From: an uncultured Eubacterium sp. | GTDB taxonomy: Bacteria; Bacillota; Clostridia; Lachnospirales; Lachnospiraceae | Length of the DNA stretch: 64,000 nt | Assembly: GCF_937958975.1 (NCBI RefSeq) | Contig: NZ_CALGRE010000015.1 | Location: forward strand, 110,891 to 174,890 | Direction: 5' to 3' | Shown here: in pieces, positions 33,228-41,809 of the stretch | How the letters are laid out: the number at the start of each line of letters is the position of its first letter | Numbering within the stretch: position 1 is the stretch's first letter | Translations under genes and position numbers: made by a program | The notes under the pieces: model-generated | Database searches by the model: none | Told to the model about the DNA's origin: nothing | What the model saw: the letters and a program-made list of their open reading frames with translations, nothing else

Positions 33228-35816
33228 ATGAACATAAGTAAATTTACACAGAAATCCATTGAGGCAATTCAGAATTGTGAAAAGATAGCAAATGAATATG
33301 GAAATCAGGAGATTGCTCAGGAACACTTATTATATGCGCTTGTTAATTTAGAGGATAGTCTGATTATTAAATTGATTGAAAAGATGGAAATTCAGCCGGA
33401 ACATTTTAAAAACAGAGTGGAAGATTATATTGCAAAGCGCCCAAAAGTACAGGGTGGAAATATGTATATGAGTCAGTCACTCAATCAGGTGTTAATTCAT
33501 GCGGAAGATGAGGCAAAGAGAATGGGAGATGAATATGTCTCTGTGGAACATTTGTTTTTGACTCTGTTAGATAAGCCAAATAAAGAAGTAAAAGAACTTT
33601 TTAGGGAATATGGCATTACAAGAGAACGCTTTCTTGGTGTTTTAGAAGAAGTCAGGGGAAATGTAAGAGTAACTTCAGATAATCCGGAGGGAACATATGA
33701 TGCCCTGTCAAAGTATGGGCAGGATTTAGTGGAGAGGGCGAGAAATCAAAAATTAGACCCGGTGATTGGAAGAGACAGCGAGATAAGAAATGTAATAAGA
33801 ATCCTGTCAAGAAAGACGAAAAATAATCCTGTTTTGATTGGTGAACCGGGTGTTGGAAAAACGGCGGCCGTGGAGGGGTTAGCACAGAGAATCGTAAAGG
33901 GGGATGTCCCGGAAGGATTAAAGGAGAAAAAGATATTTTCGCTGGATTTAGGAGCACTCGTTGCAGGTGCCAAATATAGAGGTGAATTTGAAGAACGCCT
34001 AAAGGCTGTCCTTGAGGATGTAAAGAAAAGTGATGGAGAGATTATTTTATTTATTGATGAGCTTCACACTATCGTTGGGGCAGGAAAGACGGATGGAGCA
34101 ATGGATGCAGGAAATATGTTGAAACCAATGCTTGCGAGAGGAGAACTTCACTGCATCGGTGCAACGACTTTAGATGAATATAGACAGTATATTGAAAAAG
34201 ATAAGGCATTAGAGAGAAGATTTCAGCCTGTAATGGTTAGTGAACCGAGTGTCGAGGATACTATATCAATCTTAAGAGGATTAAAAGAAAGATATGAGGT
34301 ATTTCACGGTGTAAAGATACAGGATGGCGCGTTAGTGAGCGCTGCCACATTGTCAGACCGGTATATAACAGATAGATTTTTGCCGGATAAGGCAATCGAC
34401 CTTGTTGATGAGGCTTGTGCTCTGATTAAGACGGAGATGGATTCTATGCCTACAGAACTGGACGAGTTGAGAAGAAAAGTAATGCAGATGGAAATAGAAG
34501 AAGCAGCATTGAAAAAGGAGAGCGATAATTTAAGCAGAGAGCGATTAGAAGAATTACAGAAGGAGCTGGCAGAAGAAAGGTCAGAATTTAATAACAGAAA
34601 AGCACAGTGGGAGAATGAAAAAAATTCTGTAAACAGACTTCAGGATTTGCGAGAACAGGTAGAGGCGGTTAAGAAAGAAATTGAGAAGGCACAGAGCGCT
34701 TATGATTTGAATAGAGCAGCAGAACTTCAATATGGAAAGCTGCCGGATTTGCAAAAGCAGTTAGAGGTTGAAGAACAAAATGTAAAAGAAAAAGAATTGT
34801 CATTAGTGAGAGAAAGTGTTACTGATGAGGAAATTGCGAGAATTATTTCCCGGTGGACAGGAATCCCGGTAGCGAAACTGACAGAGACAGAGAAAAATAA
34901 GACTTTACATTTAGATGAGGCATTACACCAAAGGGTTATTGGACAGGATGAGGCAGTGGCAAAAATAACAGAGTCAATTATCAGGTCCAAGGCAGGAATA
35001 AAAGACCCGGGGAAGCCGATTGGTTCGTTTCTGTTTTTAGGACCGACGGGTGTCGGCAAGACAGAACTTGCAAAAGCATTGGCAGAAAATTTGTTTGATG
35101 ACGAGAGTAATATTGTAAGAATTGACATGAGTGAATACATGGAAAAGTATAGTGTGTCAAGACTGATAGGAGCGCCTCCGGGATATGTAGGATATGATGA
35201 AGGAGGACAACTGACAGAGGCGGTTAGAAGAAAGCCATACTCGGTTGTACTATTTGATGAGGTGGAAAAGGCACATCCGGATGTATTTAACGTTTTGCTT
35301 CAAGTGTTAGATGATGGAAGGATAACAGATTCTCAGGGAAGAACTGTAGACTTTAAAAATACGATTTTAATCATGACATCTAATATTGGGTCCTCCTATC
35401 TGTTAGAGGGAATCGATGAAGCAGGAAACATTAAAGAAGAAAATGGGAATCTGGTTATGAATGACCTAAGGAATCATTTCAGACCTGAATTTTTAAATCG
35501 TTTGGATGAAATTGTAATGTTTAAACCGCTTACGAGAGATAATATTGGTGGTATTGTTGATTTGATTATAGATAATTTAAATCAACGCTTGGCAGATAAA
35601 AGTCTTAAAATTTCTCTTACAGATGAGGCAAAGAAATATGTGGCGGATAATGGTTATGACCCTGTATATGGTGCCAGACCATTGAAGAGATATTTACAAA
35701 AAAACGTAGAGACGCTTGCAGCGAAAGTGATTCTCGAGGGAAAGGTCAGTATGGGTGATACAATTTGTTTTTATGTAGAGAATGATAAATTGGAGGTAAA
35801 ATCAGGAAAAGATTGA
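33228..35816 (+). CDS. clpB: ATP-dependent disaggregase ClpB
   Basis: An 862-residue Hsp100 chaperone that rescues aggregated proteins with DnaK. Domains in order: Clp N-domain (about 1-145), AAA1 with Walker A GEPGVGKTA and LFIDELHTIVGAG, a long coiled-coil M-domain (about 400-525) that separates ClpB from ClpC/ClpA, AAA2 with GPTGVGKTE and VLFDEVEKAHPDV, and the C-terminal D2-small domain GARPLKRYLQK. TTAGGAGG precedes ATG 33228. No CIRCE or CtsR repeat could be seen upstream. Confidence 0.96.
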   Translation: MNISKFTQKSIEAIQNCEKIANEYGNQEIAQEHLLYALVNLEDSLIIKLIEKMEIQPEHFKNRVEDYIAKRPKVQGGNMYMSQSLNQVLIHAEDEAKRMGDEYVSVEHLFLTLLDKPNKEVKELFREYGITRERFLGVLEEVRGNVRVTSDNPEGTYDALSKYGQDLVERARNQKLDPVIGRDSEIRNVIRILSRKTKNNPVLIGEPGVGKTAAVEGLAQRIVKGDVPEGLKEKKIFSLDLGALVAGAKYRGEFEERLKAVLEDVKKSDGEIILFIDELHTIVGAGKTDGAMDAGNMLKPMLARGELHCIGATTLDEYRQYIEKDKALERRFQPVMVSEPSVEDTISILRGLKERYEVFHGVKIQDGALVSAATLSDRYITDRFLPDKAIDLVDEACALIKTEMDSMPTELDELRRKVMQMEIEEAALKKESDNLSRERLEELQKELAEERSEFNNRKAQWENEKNSVNRLQDLREQVEAVKKEIEKAQSAYDLNRAAELQYGKLPDLQKQLEVEEQNVKEKELSLVRESVTDEEIARIISRWTGIPVAKLTETEKNKTLHLDEALHQRVIGQDEAVAKITESIIRSKAGIKDPGKPIGSFLFLGPTGVGKTELAKALAENLFDDESNIVRIDMSEYMEKYSVSRLIGAPPGYVGYDEGGQLTEAVRRKPYSVVLFDEVEKAHPDVFNVLLQVLDDGRITDSQGRTVDFKNTILIMTSNIGSSYLLEGIDEAGNIKEENGNLVMNDLRNHFRPEFLNRLDEIVMFKPLTRDNIGGIVDLIIDNLNQRLADKSLKISLTDEAKKYVADNGYDPVYGARPLKRYLQKNVETLAAKVILEGKVSMGDTICFYVENDKLEVKSGKD

Positions 35817-35839
35817 TAATATTGTGAAATCAAATTTAT

Positions 35840-35884
35840 AGCATACTTTTTTGTTTTATTAAAAGCAGAAAAGTATGCTTTTTT
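35840..35884 (+). terminator. clpB terminator
   Basis: An 11-bp perfect stem (35840-35850 with 35869-35879) followed by five more Ts. Confidence 0.85.
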
Positions 35885-35930
35885 CATATAAGAGGCAAAA
35901 AAAGCAATAAGTGTGCATTGGGAGGCAAAT

Positions 35931-36956
35931 ATGAAATTACAAAGGTTTAGCAAGGCAGTTATATTTATTATTGTTGCAATGATTTTAGTGGATGCAATGA
36001 GTCAGACGTTTCAGCCGGCACTGGTTCAGGGGAGATGGGATAGTGAAAGTACAGCCAATTCATTTTATGAGTTAGAACCCAATTCCTTAGAGATTGCGGC
36101 GATTGGTTCCAGTGTGTGTGCAGCGGGAGTAGACCCCTGTCAATTGTATGAGGAGCAGGGAATTTTGGCATATAATCTGGCAATTATATCGGAACCGATG
36201 ATTGGAACATATTACTGGTTGAAAGAATTGTATAAAACGCAAAGTCCTAAAGTAGTTATAATTGAAATACAGATTGCAGCGCGAAAGCGTCCAAAAAAAG
36301 AAGAAAAATTTAGAAGATGTTTTGATTACATGAAAAATAGTCTGAATAAATTTGAATTTGCGCTCGCATATTGTAAGAGTAACAAGGAGGCAGATATATT
36401 AGATTATGTCTTCCCACTATCTATATTTCATTGGCGATGGGGTGAACTTGGGAAAGAGGATATACAGGAAAATCTGGCGCCGGCACGGGGATTTAATGCT
36501 CTGGTCAAGAAATCTGGTATTGAATTTTATGGCACAAACATGAGCGGTAATGAATTGCCTAAAAAGTATAGTAAGACAGATTATGATTATTTAAAGCAAA
36601 ATATTGAATTGTGCCGGGAAAATGGTTCTGAGGTGGTGTTATTGAAAGCTCCTGATTCAACTTGGACAGTGGAAAAACACAATCTGATTGAGAAACGTGC
36701 AAAAGAAATGAATGTCACATTTATTGACTATAGTGAAAAAGAAAATTATAAAAAATTGAAATTGGATTGGAAAACAGACGCCAATGATGAGCAGCATCTA
36801 AATGTATTGGGAGCAGAAAAGTTTACAAAGGCAATAGGAGTATATTTAAAGGAGACATTTGCACTGACAGATTATAGAGAAAAGGAAAAATATCATATAG
36901 ATTTAACGCCATATAAGAGATATATAAAAGAGGCAAAAGAATTAATTAAAAAATAG
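35931..36956 (+). CDS. SGNH-hydrolase-like (DltD/AlgJ-type) surface protein
   Basis: A 341-residue protein with one N-terminal membrane anchor (about 6-25) and an extracytoplasmic domain. An AAIGSSVCAAGVDP block near residue 55 resembles the GDSL/SGNH block I, and EQHLNVLGA near residue 285 resembles the final block with catalytic Asp/Asn-His. The layout recalls DltD and the AlgJ/AlgX-type acyltransferases that act on envelope polymers. ATG 35931 is used because GGGAGG is 5 bases upstream. The gene stands alone between clpB and the metal-resistance operon; the exact reaction is unknown. Confidence 0.65.
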   Translation: MKLQRFSKAVIFIIVAMILVDAMSQTFQPALVQGRWDSESTANSFYELEPNSLEIAAIGSSVCAAGVDPCQLYEEQGILAYNLAIISEPMIGTYYWLKELYKTQSPKVVIIEIQIAARKRPKKEEKFRRCFDYMKNSLNKFEFALAYCKSNKEADILDYVFPLSIFHWRWGELGKEDIQENLAPARGFNALVKKSGIEFYGTNMSGNELPKKYSKTDYDYLKQNIELCRENGSEVVLLKAPDSTWTVEKHNLIEKRAKEMNVTFIDYSEKENYKKLKLDWKTDANDEQHLNVLGAEKFTKAIGVYLKETFALTDYREKEKYHIDLTPYKRYIKEAKELIKK

Positions 36957-37021
36957 TTGACAGAAAAGAATATATAACATAAAATAACATATGAACAATA
37001 GTTCATATGTTATTTTATGTT
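36957..37021 (+). promoter_or_regulatory. Promoter and metal-sensor operator for arsR-zntA
   Basis: TTGACA (36957-36962), 17 bases, TAAAAT (36980-36985). A perfect 21-bp inverted repeat (36976-36996 with 37001-37021) covers the -10 box and expected transcript start. Its core TATGAAC-AATA-GTTCATA matches the imperfect 12-2-12 dyad (TGAAC N4 GTTCA) bound by SmtB/CzrA-type ArsR repressors. The dyad could also fold as a weak hairpin in transcripts from upstream. Confidence 0.82.
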
Positions 37022-37049
37022 GTGAGTTTAAGACTGGAAAGGTATATTT

Positions 37050-37406
37050 ATGGAAGAAAAGTTACAAAATTGTAGTACAGAACACCATCATCAGCAAATT
37101 GTGGAAAATATGACTCTCAATATGCCGGATGAGGAAACTTTATGTGATTTAGCTGAATTTTTTAAAGTTTTTGCGGATTCGACCAGAATAAAAATATTAT
37201 ATGCATTGTCAAGGGGAGAGTTGTGTGTGTGTGATATCTGGCAGAGTCTTGGTTTAACGCAATCAGCAGTTTCGCACCAATTGAGAATTTTAAAACAAAT
37301 GCGGTTGGTAAAGTACCGCAAAGAGGGAAAGACCATATATTATTCATTGGATGATGGACATATACAGTCCATATTAAATCAGGGATTAGAACATGTAATG
37401 GAATAG
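37050..37406 (+). CDS. ArsR/SmtB-family Zn/Cd-sensing repressor
   Basis: A 118-residue winged-helix repressor. The recognition helix region is TQSAVSHQLRILKQMRLV. Two metal sites can be read: an alpha3N-type site with C59-V-C61 (ELCVCD) plus N-terminal C8 and H12-H14, and a complete alpha5 site D102-x-H104-x10-H115-x2-E118. The alpha5 pattern is the zinc-sensing site of SmtB/CzrA; the alpha3N cysteines favour Cd, Pb or Zn. It is 13 bases upstream of the P-type ATPase and has its own operator, so it should repress both until metal binds. Confidence 0.93.
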   Translation: MEEKLQNCSTEHHHQQIVENMTLNMPDEETLCDLAEFFKVFADSTRIKILYALSRGELCVCDIWQSLGLTQSAVSHQLRILKQMRLVKYRKEGKTIYYSLDDGHIQSILNQGLEHVME

Positions 37407-37419
37407 GAGGTGTAAGCTT

Positions 37420-39498
37420 ATGAATTTGATGGATAGAATCAACAATAGAAAAAATGAACATGGTCATGACGTCGGGACAGGACATAATCATGAACATGGT
37501 GAACATATGCATGGTGAACATTGTGAGTGTACACAGAAACATCATGGACACGAGCATGGATGTACTTGTTGCGAGGATGGGGCAGAAATTGATTTAAGAA
37601 AGACGATTGCAGGGGTAGCTGTTTTTCTTGTGGCAATGGTTGTGTTTCACATTCCGGGATTGTTTCATACAATAAGCGAAGAAACATTGGATACGGTAGA
37701 GCTGATTGTTTATCTTCTGATATATTTAGCAACGGCAAGAGATATTGCAGTGAATGCAATTAAAAATTTATTTAAGGGAAAAGCATTGGATGAACAATTT
37801 CTCATGACGGCTGCAAGTCTTGGCGCATTCTTTGTGGGAGAATATCCCGAAGCATGTGCAGTTATGCTCTTTTATATGGTGGGAGAGTTATTTCAGGATT
37901 ATGCGGTGGATAAGTCAAGAAATTCTATTACAGAATTAATGGATATAAGACCTGATTATGCAAATATAGTAAAAAAAGATGGTTCTTATGAGAAAGTTGA
38001 ACCGAATAAAGTTAAAGTTGGTCAATTTATTATTGTAAAACCGGGAGAGAAAGTTCCATTGGATGGAATTGTAGTGGATGGACAGGGAAGTCTTGACACT
38101 TCATCTCTTACGGGCGAGAGTCTTCCAAGAGATGTGATGGCAGGAGAAAATGTTATTAGTGGTTCCATTAGTGTAAATGGAGTGTTGACTATTAAAGTTA
38201 CAAAACCATTTGGAGAGTCTACTGTCTCAAAAATACTTGAACTTGTGGAAAATGCCAGTGGTAAAAAGGCAAAAACAGAAAAATTTATTACCAGATTTGC
38301 TAAGATATATACACCGATTGTTGTTGGATGTGCAGTTGTGATTGCTATTATTCCGCCAATTATCAGTTCCGTTGTTTTTGGTGCAAATATTGGAGATTTT
38401 TATGGAACATGGAATGACTGGATTTATAGGGCACTTACATTTCTTGTTATCTCATGCCCATGTGCGCTTGTAATTTCGGTGCCGTTAAGTTTTTTTGCGG
38501 GTATTGGTTCGGCTTCCACCAAAGGCGTGCTGGTAAAGGGCAGCAATTATCTGGAATTGATTGCACGTTGTGACACAGTTGTTTTTGACAAAACAGGAAC
38601 ATTGACAAAGGGAATATTTAAGGTTAGTAAAATCACCGCAAAGGTGTCGGAGGATGAGTTTCTCAGTGCGGCAGTAGTGGCCGAAATATTCTCGAATCAT
38701 CCGATTGCAAAATCTATCAGGGATGCATTGAAAGTTCTCAATGCGAAAGCGTATTATGGGATTGAGTCGAGACAAAAAGATATAAAAGTAGAAGAAATAC
38801 ATGGAAAGGGTATGAAAGCAGTTTTGGATGGCAGTGAAATATTGGCCGGAAATGAAAAACTGATGGAGAGCTTTGGTATTGATTATGATAAAGCAGAAGG
38901 CAAGGCTACTGTAGTTTATGTCGCAGTGGACGGACAGTATTTTGGATATGCTCTAATAGAAGATGAGATGAAGGAAACATCTAAAGAAACGATAAAACAA
39001 CTGAAAGCGTTGGGCGTAAAAAATACAGTAATGCTTACCGGTGACAGAAAAGAAATTGCGGAAAGTATAGCTGCACAGTTAGGATTGGATAAAGTGTACT
39101 CTGAACTCCTTCCGGCAGACAAAGTAGAACATGTAGAAAGTTTACTGAAAGAGAGCAGAACACTGGCTTTTGTGGGAGATGGAGTCAATGATGCACCGGT
39201 TCTTGCAAGAGCAGATGTGGGAATTGCAATGGGGGCAATGGGAAGTGATGCGGCAATTGAGGCGGCGGATTTGGTTCTTATGGATGATAATCCGTTAAAT
39301 ATTGTAAAGGCCATAAGGCTATCCAGAAAAACGATTGGTATAGCAAAGCAAAATATTGTATTTGCGCTTGTGGTTAAGGTGGCAGTTCTTGTCCTGGCAG
39401 CAGTTGGTGCAGCGACAATGTGGGCAGCAGTATTTGCGGATGTAGGTGTGTGTGTTCTTGCAATACTGAATGCTATGAGAACTGTGAAAACAAGTTAA
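37420..39498 (+). CDS. zntA: Zn/Cd-exporting P1B-type ATPase
   Basis: A 692-residue heavy-metal efflux ATPase. The usual N-terminal ferredoxin-like HMA domain is missing; instead residues 14-51 hold twelve His and five Cys (HGHDVGTGHNHEHGEHMHG and beyond). Eight membrane helices, an actuator domain with TGES, the metal-binding SCPCAL in TM6, phosphorylation site DKTGTLT, HP site SNHPIAKS and GDGVNDAPVLA are present. CPC with a His-rich end fits Zn(II)/Cd(II) export. AGGAGG precedes ATG 37420. Co-expression with the upstream repressor is expected. Confidence 0.94.
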   Translation: MNLMDRINNRKNEHGHDVGTGHNHEHGEHMHGEHCECTQKHHGHEHGCTCCEDGAEIDLRKTIAGVAVFLVAMVVFHIPGLFHTISEETLDTVELIVYLLIYLATARDIAVNAIKNLFKGKALDEQFLMTAASLGAFFVGEYPEACAVMLFYMVGELFQDYAVDKSRNSITELMDIRPDYANIVKKDGSYEKVEPNKVKVGQFIIVKPGEKVPLDGIVVDGQGSLDTSSLTGESLPRDVMAGENVISGSISVNGVLTIKVTKPFGESTVSKILELVENASGKKAKTEKFITRFAKIYTPIVVGCAVVIAIIPPIISSVVFGANIGDFYGTWNDWIYRALTFLVISCPCALVISVPLSFFAGIGSASTKGVLVKGSNYLELIARCDTVVFDKTGTLTKGIFKVSKITAKVSEDEFLSAAVVAEIFSNHPIAKSIRDALKVLNAKAYYGIESRQKDIKVEEIHGKGMKAVLDGSEILAGNEKLMESFGIDYDKAEGKATVVYVAVDGQYFGYALIEDEMKETSKETIKQLKALGVKNTVMLTGDRKEIAESIAAQLGLDKVYSELLPADKVEHVESLLKESRTLAFVGDGVNDAPVLARADVGIAMGAMGSDAAIEAADLVLMDDNPLNIVKAIRLSRKTIGIAKQNIVFALVVKVAVLVLAAVGAATMWAAVFADVGVCVLAILNAMRTVKTS

Positions 39499-39518
39499 TT
39501 TACCGAAGAATGATTTTG

Positions 39519-39559
39519 AAAGCTTACATTTGGAAATATTTCTAAATGTAAGCTTTTTT
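39519..39559 (+). terminator. zntA terminator
   Basis: A 13-bp perfect stem (39519-39531 with 39544-39556) followed by a T run ending at 39559, only four bases before the next possible start codon. Confidence 0.85.
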
Positions 39560-39563
39560 GAAT

Positions 39564-40316
39564 ATGATAGATAATAAAAGTTGTTGTGGGTTAAATGTGA
39601 AAAGAGTAAATATAATAATTCTTGTAATGATTGTAATATTATGTGCTTTAGTAGTGAATTTGGTATATAAAAAAGAAAAACCGGTGGAAGACAAAGAACA
39701 GGCGCAGGTGGCAAATCTGAATATTACGAACATGAAGGATACGGTTCCCAAAGTAGCAATTACTTTTGATGATGGTCCAAGTAATTTTTATACAAAAAAG
39801 TTATTAAAAGGATTAAAAAAAAGAGATGTCAAGGCAACATTTTTTTTAACGGGGGAGAGGATACAATATAGTAAAAAGCTGGTAAAGAGAATGCATAAGG
39901 ATGGGCATATTATAGGAAATCATACATATTCTCATGTGGATTTAGCAAAAACGGATTACATTGAGGCGAAGAAAGAAATTGAAAATACAAACAAATGTAT
40001 TCAGGAAGTTACGGGTGAAGTTCCAAAATATTTGCGGCCGCCTTATGGTGATTGGGATGAGAATTTATTAAAAGAAACCAATATGTCTATTGTACTATGG
40101 AGCGTTGACCCTGAGGATTGGAAAGACCAAAATGCGGATGTTGTGGCGAACCGTGTGATAAAAAATACAGAACCGGGAGATATTATTTTATTGCACGACA
40201 TATTTAAGACCTCGGTGGAGGCTGCATTTAAGATAATTGATGCATTGCAGGAGAAAGGATATCATTTTGTGACAATAGATAAGTTAGACAGCAGCAAAAT
40301 TATTATAAATGAATAA
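39564..40316 (+). CDS. Polysaccharide deacetylase (NodB-type)
   Basis: An exported 250-residue deacetylase with an N-terminal membrane anchor (about 16-36) and a NodB domain: TFDDGPSNFYT (catalytic base and metal Asp), GNHTYSHVDL (metal His pair), RPPYGDWDE, DPEDWKDQ and ILLHDI. Such enzymes remove acetyl groups from peptidoglycan or other N-acetyl glycans. The start is unclear: ATG 39564 has no ribosome site and lies against the preceding terminator; GTG 39597 would give MKRVNIIILVMIV and is an alternative. Confidence 0.88.
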   Translation: MIDNKSCCGLNVKRVNIIILVMIVILCALVVNLVYKKEKPVEDKEQAQVANLNITNMKDTVPKVAITFDDGPSNFYTKKLLKGLKKRDVKATFFLTGERIQYSKKLVKRMHKDGHIIGNHTYSHVDLAKTDYIEAKKEIENTNKCIQEVTGEVPKYLRPPYGDWDENLLKETNMSIVLWSVDPEDWKDQNADVVANRVIKNTEPGDIILLHDIFKTSVEAAFKIIDALQEKGYHFVTIDKLDSSKIIINE

Positions 40317-40323
40317 AAAATCA

Positions 40324-40352
40324 TTGTGAAATAAAGGAGCCAATGTTATACT
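40324..40352 (+). promoter_or_regulatory. Promoter before the small multidrug-export family gene
   Basis: TTGTGA (40324-40329) and TATACT (40347-40352) are 17 bases apart, 42 bases before ATG 40395. Confidence 0.6.
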
Positions 40353-40394
40353 TTATAAGTGATTTTTATAAAAGATAAATGAGGAGATAATTCG

Positions 40395-40868
40395 ATGGCA
40401 AAATATATAATGGTTTTTTTGATTTCAATGGTACCGATTGTAGAATTGAGAGGAGCGCTTCCGGTAGCCGCAGCAGCAGGGCTTCCAATGGTTCCGTCTT
40501 ATATTATATGTGTTATTGGGAATATGCTTCCGGTTCCTATTATTTTCTTTTTTGCAAGAAAAGTTTTGATATGGGGAGCTGATAAAAAGTTTATCGGTGG
40601 GTTTTTCTCATGGTGCTTAGACAAAGGGGAGCGTGGTGGAGAAAAATTAAAATCCAAAGCAGGCAGAGGCTTATATGTTGCCTTGTTACTGTTTGTAGGA
40701 ATACCGCTTCCGGGGACAGGTGCATGGACTGGTACGCTTGCCGCAAGCTTTTTGGATATGGATTTTAAAAAGAGTGTAGTCGCATGCATGGGCGGTGTAC
40801 TTTTAGCAGGAGTGATTATGGGAGTGCTCAGTGCACTGGGAGTATCAGCATTTAGTGCGGCATTCTAA
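40395..40868 (+). CDS. Small multi-drug export family membrane protein
   Basis: A 157-residue protein with about four membrane helices. PIVELRGALPVAAAAGLP at the N-terminus and GLYVALLLFVGIPLPGTGAWTGTLAA in the middle are the signature of the Sm_multidrug_ex family (related to DedA-like proteins). Despite the family name, transport of drugs has been shown for few members. It is followed after 17 bases by a small membrane protein gene. Confidence 0.85.
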   Translation: MAKYIMVFLISMVPIVELRGALPVAAAAGLPMVPSYIICVIGNMLPVPIIFFFARKVLIWGADKKFIGGFFSWCLDKGERGGEKLKSKAGRGLYVALLLFVGIPLPGTGAWTGTLAASFLDMDFKKSVVACMGGVLLAGVIMGVLSALGVSAFSAAF

Positions 40869-40885
40869 AGTGATTGGAGAAACGA

Positions 40886-41278
40886 ATGAGTAAAAAACAG
40901 ATGAATTACAATTATATGTATAAAGGTAAAAAAAGCAATTCGGGCATCAATGGCGCGAATGAAAAATATACGCCCGGAGCTGTTGGAAAAATAGCTATGG
41001 CGGTAACGATTCCTTCTGCTATTATAGCTTTTATTTCTGTTATGATAGCCGTGTTTGGAATGATTCAGGCGCTTATCGTTACTGCGATTACATTTATTAT
41101 CTCCTTTATTGGAAGTGTGGTCTTAGCTATTGATATTGTTATTTTTAATAGAAAACAGAAAAAGAAGTATGGTAAAGCAGATGAACCAAAAGAGATGGAC
41201 ATGATGCGAATCTTACATATGATTATAGGAATTTTTGTGGGAGTTATCATTGGTTATCTGATTTGGGGAACAAAATAG
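40886..41278 (+). CDS. Small membrane protein, unknown function
   Basis: A 130-residue protein: a polar, Lys/Asn-rich N-terminus (about 1-35), two membrane helices (about 36-60 and 62-88), a basic loop RKQKKKYG, and a third helix at the C-terminus (about 108-127). I do not recognise a named family. ATG 40886 is chosen because TTGGAGA is 5 bases upstream; a TTG at 40874 is inside that site. Confidence 0.75.
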   Translation: MSKKQMNYNYMYKGKKSNSGINGANEKYTPGAVGKIAMAVTIPSAIIAFISVMIAVFGMIQALIVTAITFIISFIGSVVLAIDIVIFNRKQKKKYGKADEPKEMDMMRILHMIIGIFVGVIIGYLIWGTK

Positions 41279-41305
41279 TTGGATATAAGAAAGGTTCGAT
41301 GCATT

Positions 41306-41485
41306 ATGGATAATTTACCAAAAGACCCGGTGATGCTTTTAAGCGTAGTGAATACAAATTTGAGAGACTTTTACGGAAGTTTTGGGGATTTTTGTAAGGC
41401 AAAAGATGTGGATGGAAAAGAGATTATTGATAAGTTGGAAAAAATAAATTATAGATACGACGCAGAAAAAAATCAATTTGTCTAA
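41306..41485 (+). CDS. DUF4250 family protein
   Basis: A 59-residue protein starting MDNLPKDPVMLLSVVNTNLRD and ending INYRYDAEKNQFV, the conserved pattern of DUF4250, a short soluble family of unknown function common in Clostridia. An in-frame TTG at 41279 would add nine residues; ATG 41306 fits the family start. Terminator follows. Confidence 0.8.
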   Translation: MDNLPKDPVMLLSVVNTNLRDFYGSFGDFCKAKDVDGKEIIDKLEKINYRYDAEKNQFV

Positions 41486-41532
41486 ACGAAACAAGTAAAA
41501 AAAACAATTTTATAAAATTGTCCTCTTATTTT

Positions 41533-41566
41533 AAAAGAACTATAGTGAAATCTGTAGTTCTTTTTT
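41533..41566 (+). terminator. Terminator after the DUF4250 gene
   Basis: A 13-bp stem with one G-U pair (41533-41545 with 41552-41564) ending in a T run. Confidence 0.8.
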
Positions 41567-41622
41567 ATTATATAGGAAATTCCTATCAATAAATTTTTTT
41601 AGATAAATGTATTAGAGAATAA

Positions 41623-41759
41623 ATGTTATCAATAACATATCTTACATGAGATAAAAACGTTACAAAAGAAAAAATGGCATATATTTTAGTAAAAACTAAC
41701 AAATAAAACGTTTTTATACTAAATTTGTTATTGATAACATACTAAAAATATTGTAAAAT
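41623..41759 (+). promoter_or_regulatory. Promoter with paired palindromic operators upstream of the GH5 gene
   Basis: TTGATA (41731-41736), 17 bases, TAAAAT (41754-41759) forms the promoter. A palindrome TGTTAT-TG-ATAACA (41726-41739) covers the -35 box. An equivalent palindrome ATGTTAT-CA-ATAACAT (41623-41638) lies 102 bp upstream centre to centre. Between them are AAAACG/CGTTTT-type elements (41651-41661 ATAAAAACGTT; 41703-41717 ATAAAACG-TTTTTAT). The layout suggests a repressor that may loop DNA. These features fill the 324-base gap before the gene. Confidence 0.7.
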
Positions 41760-41809
41760 TATTACAATAAAAGAAATGAAACGGATTAAAATTGCAAGGA
41801 GGAAATTAT

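Noticed and set aside
37439..37759. His-rich minus-strand frame opposite zntA
   Set aside because: Its composition is caused by the His-rich coding repeat on the plus strand, where the ATPase motifs are unambiguous.
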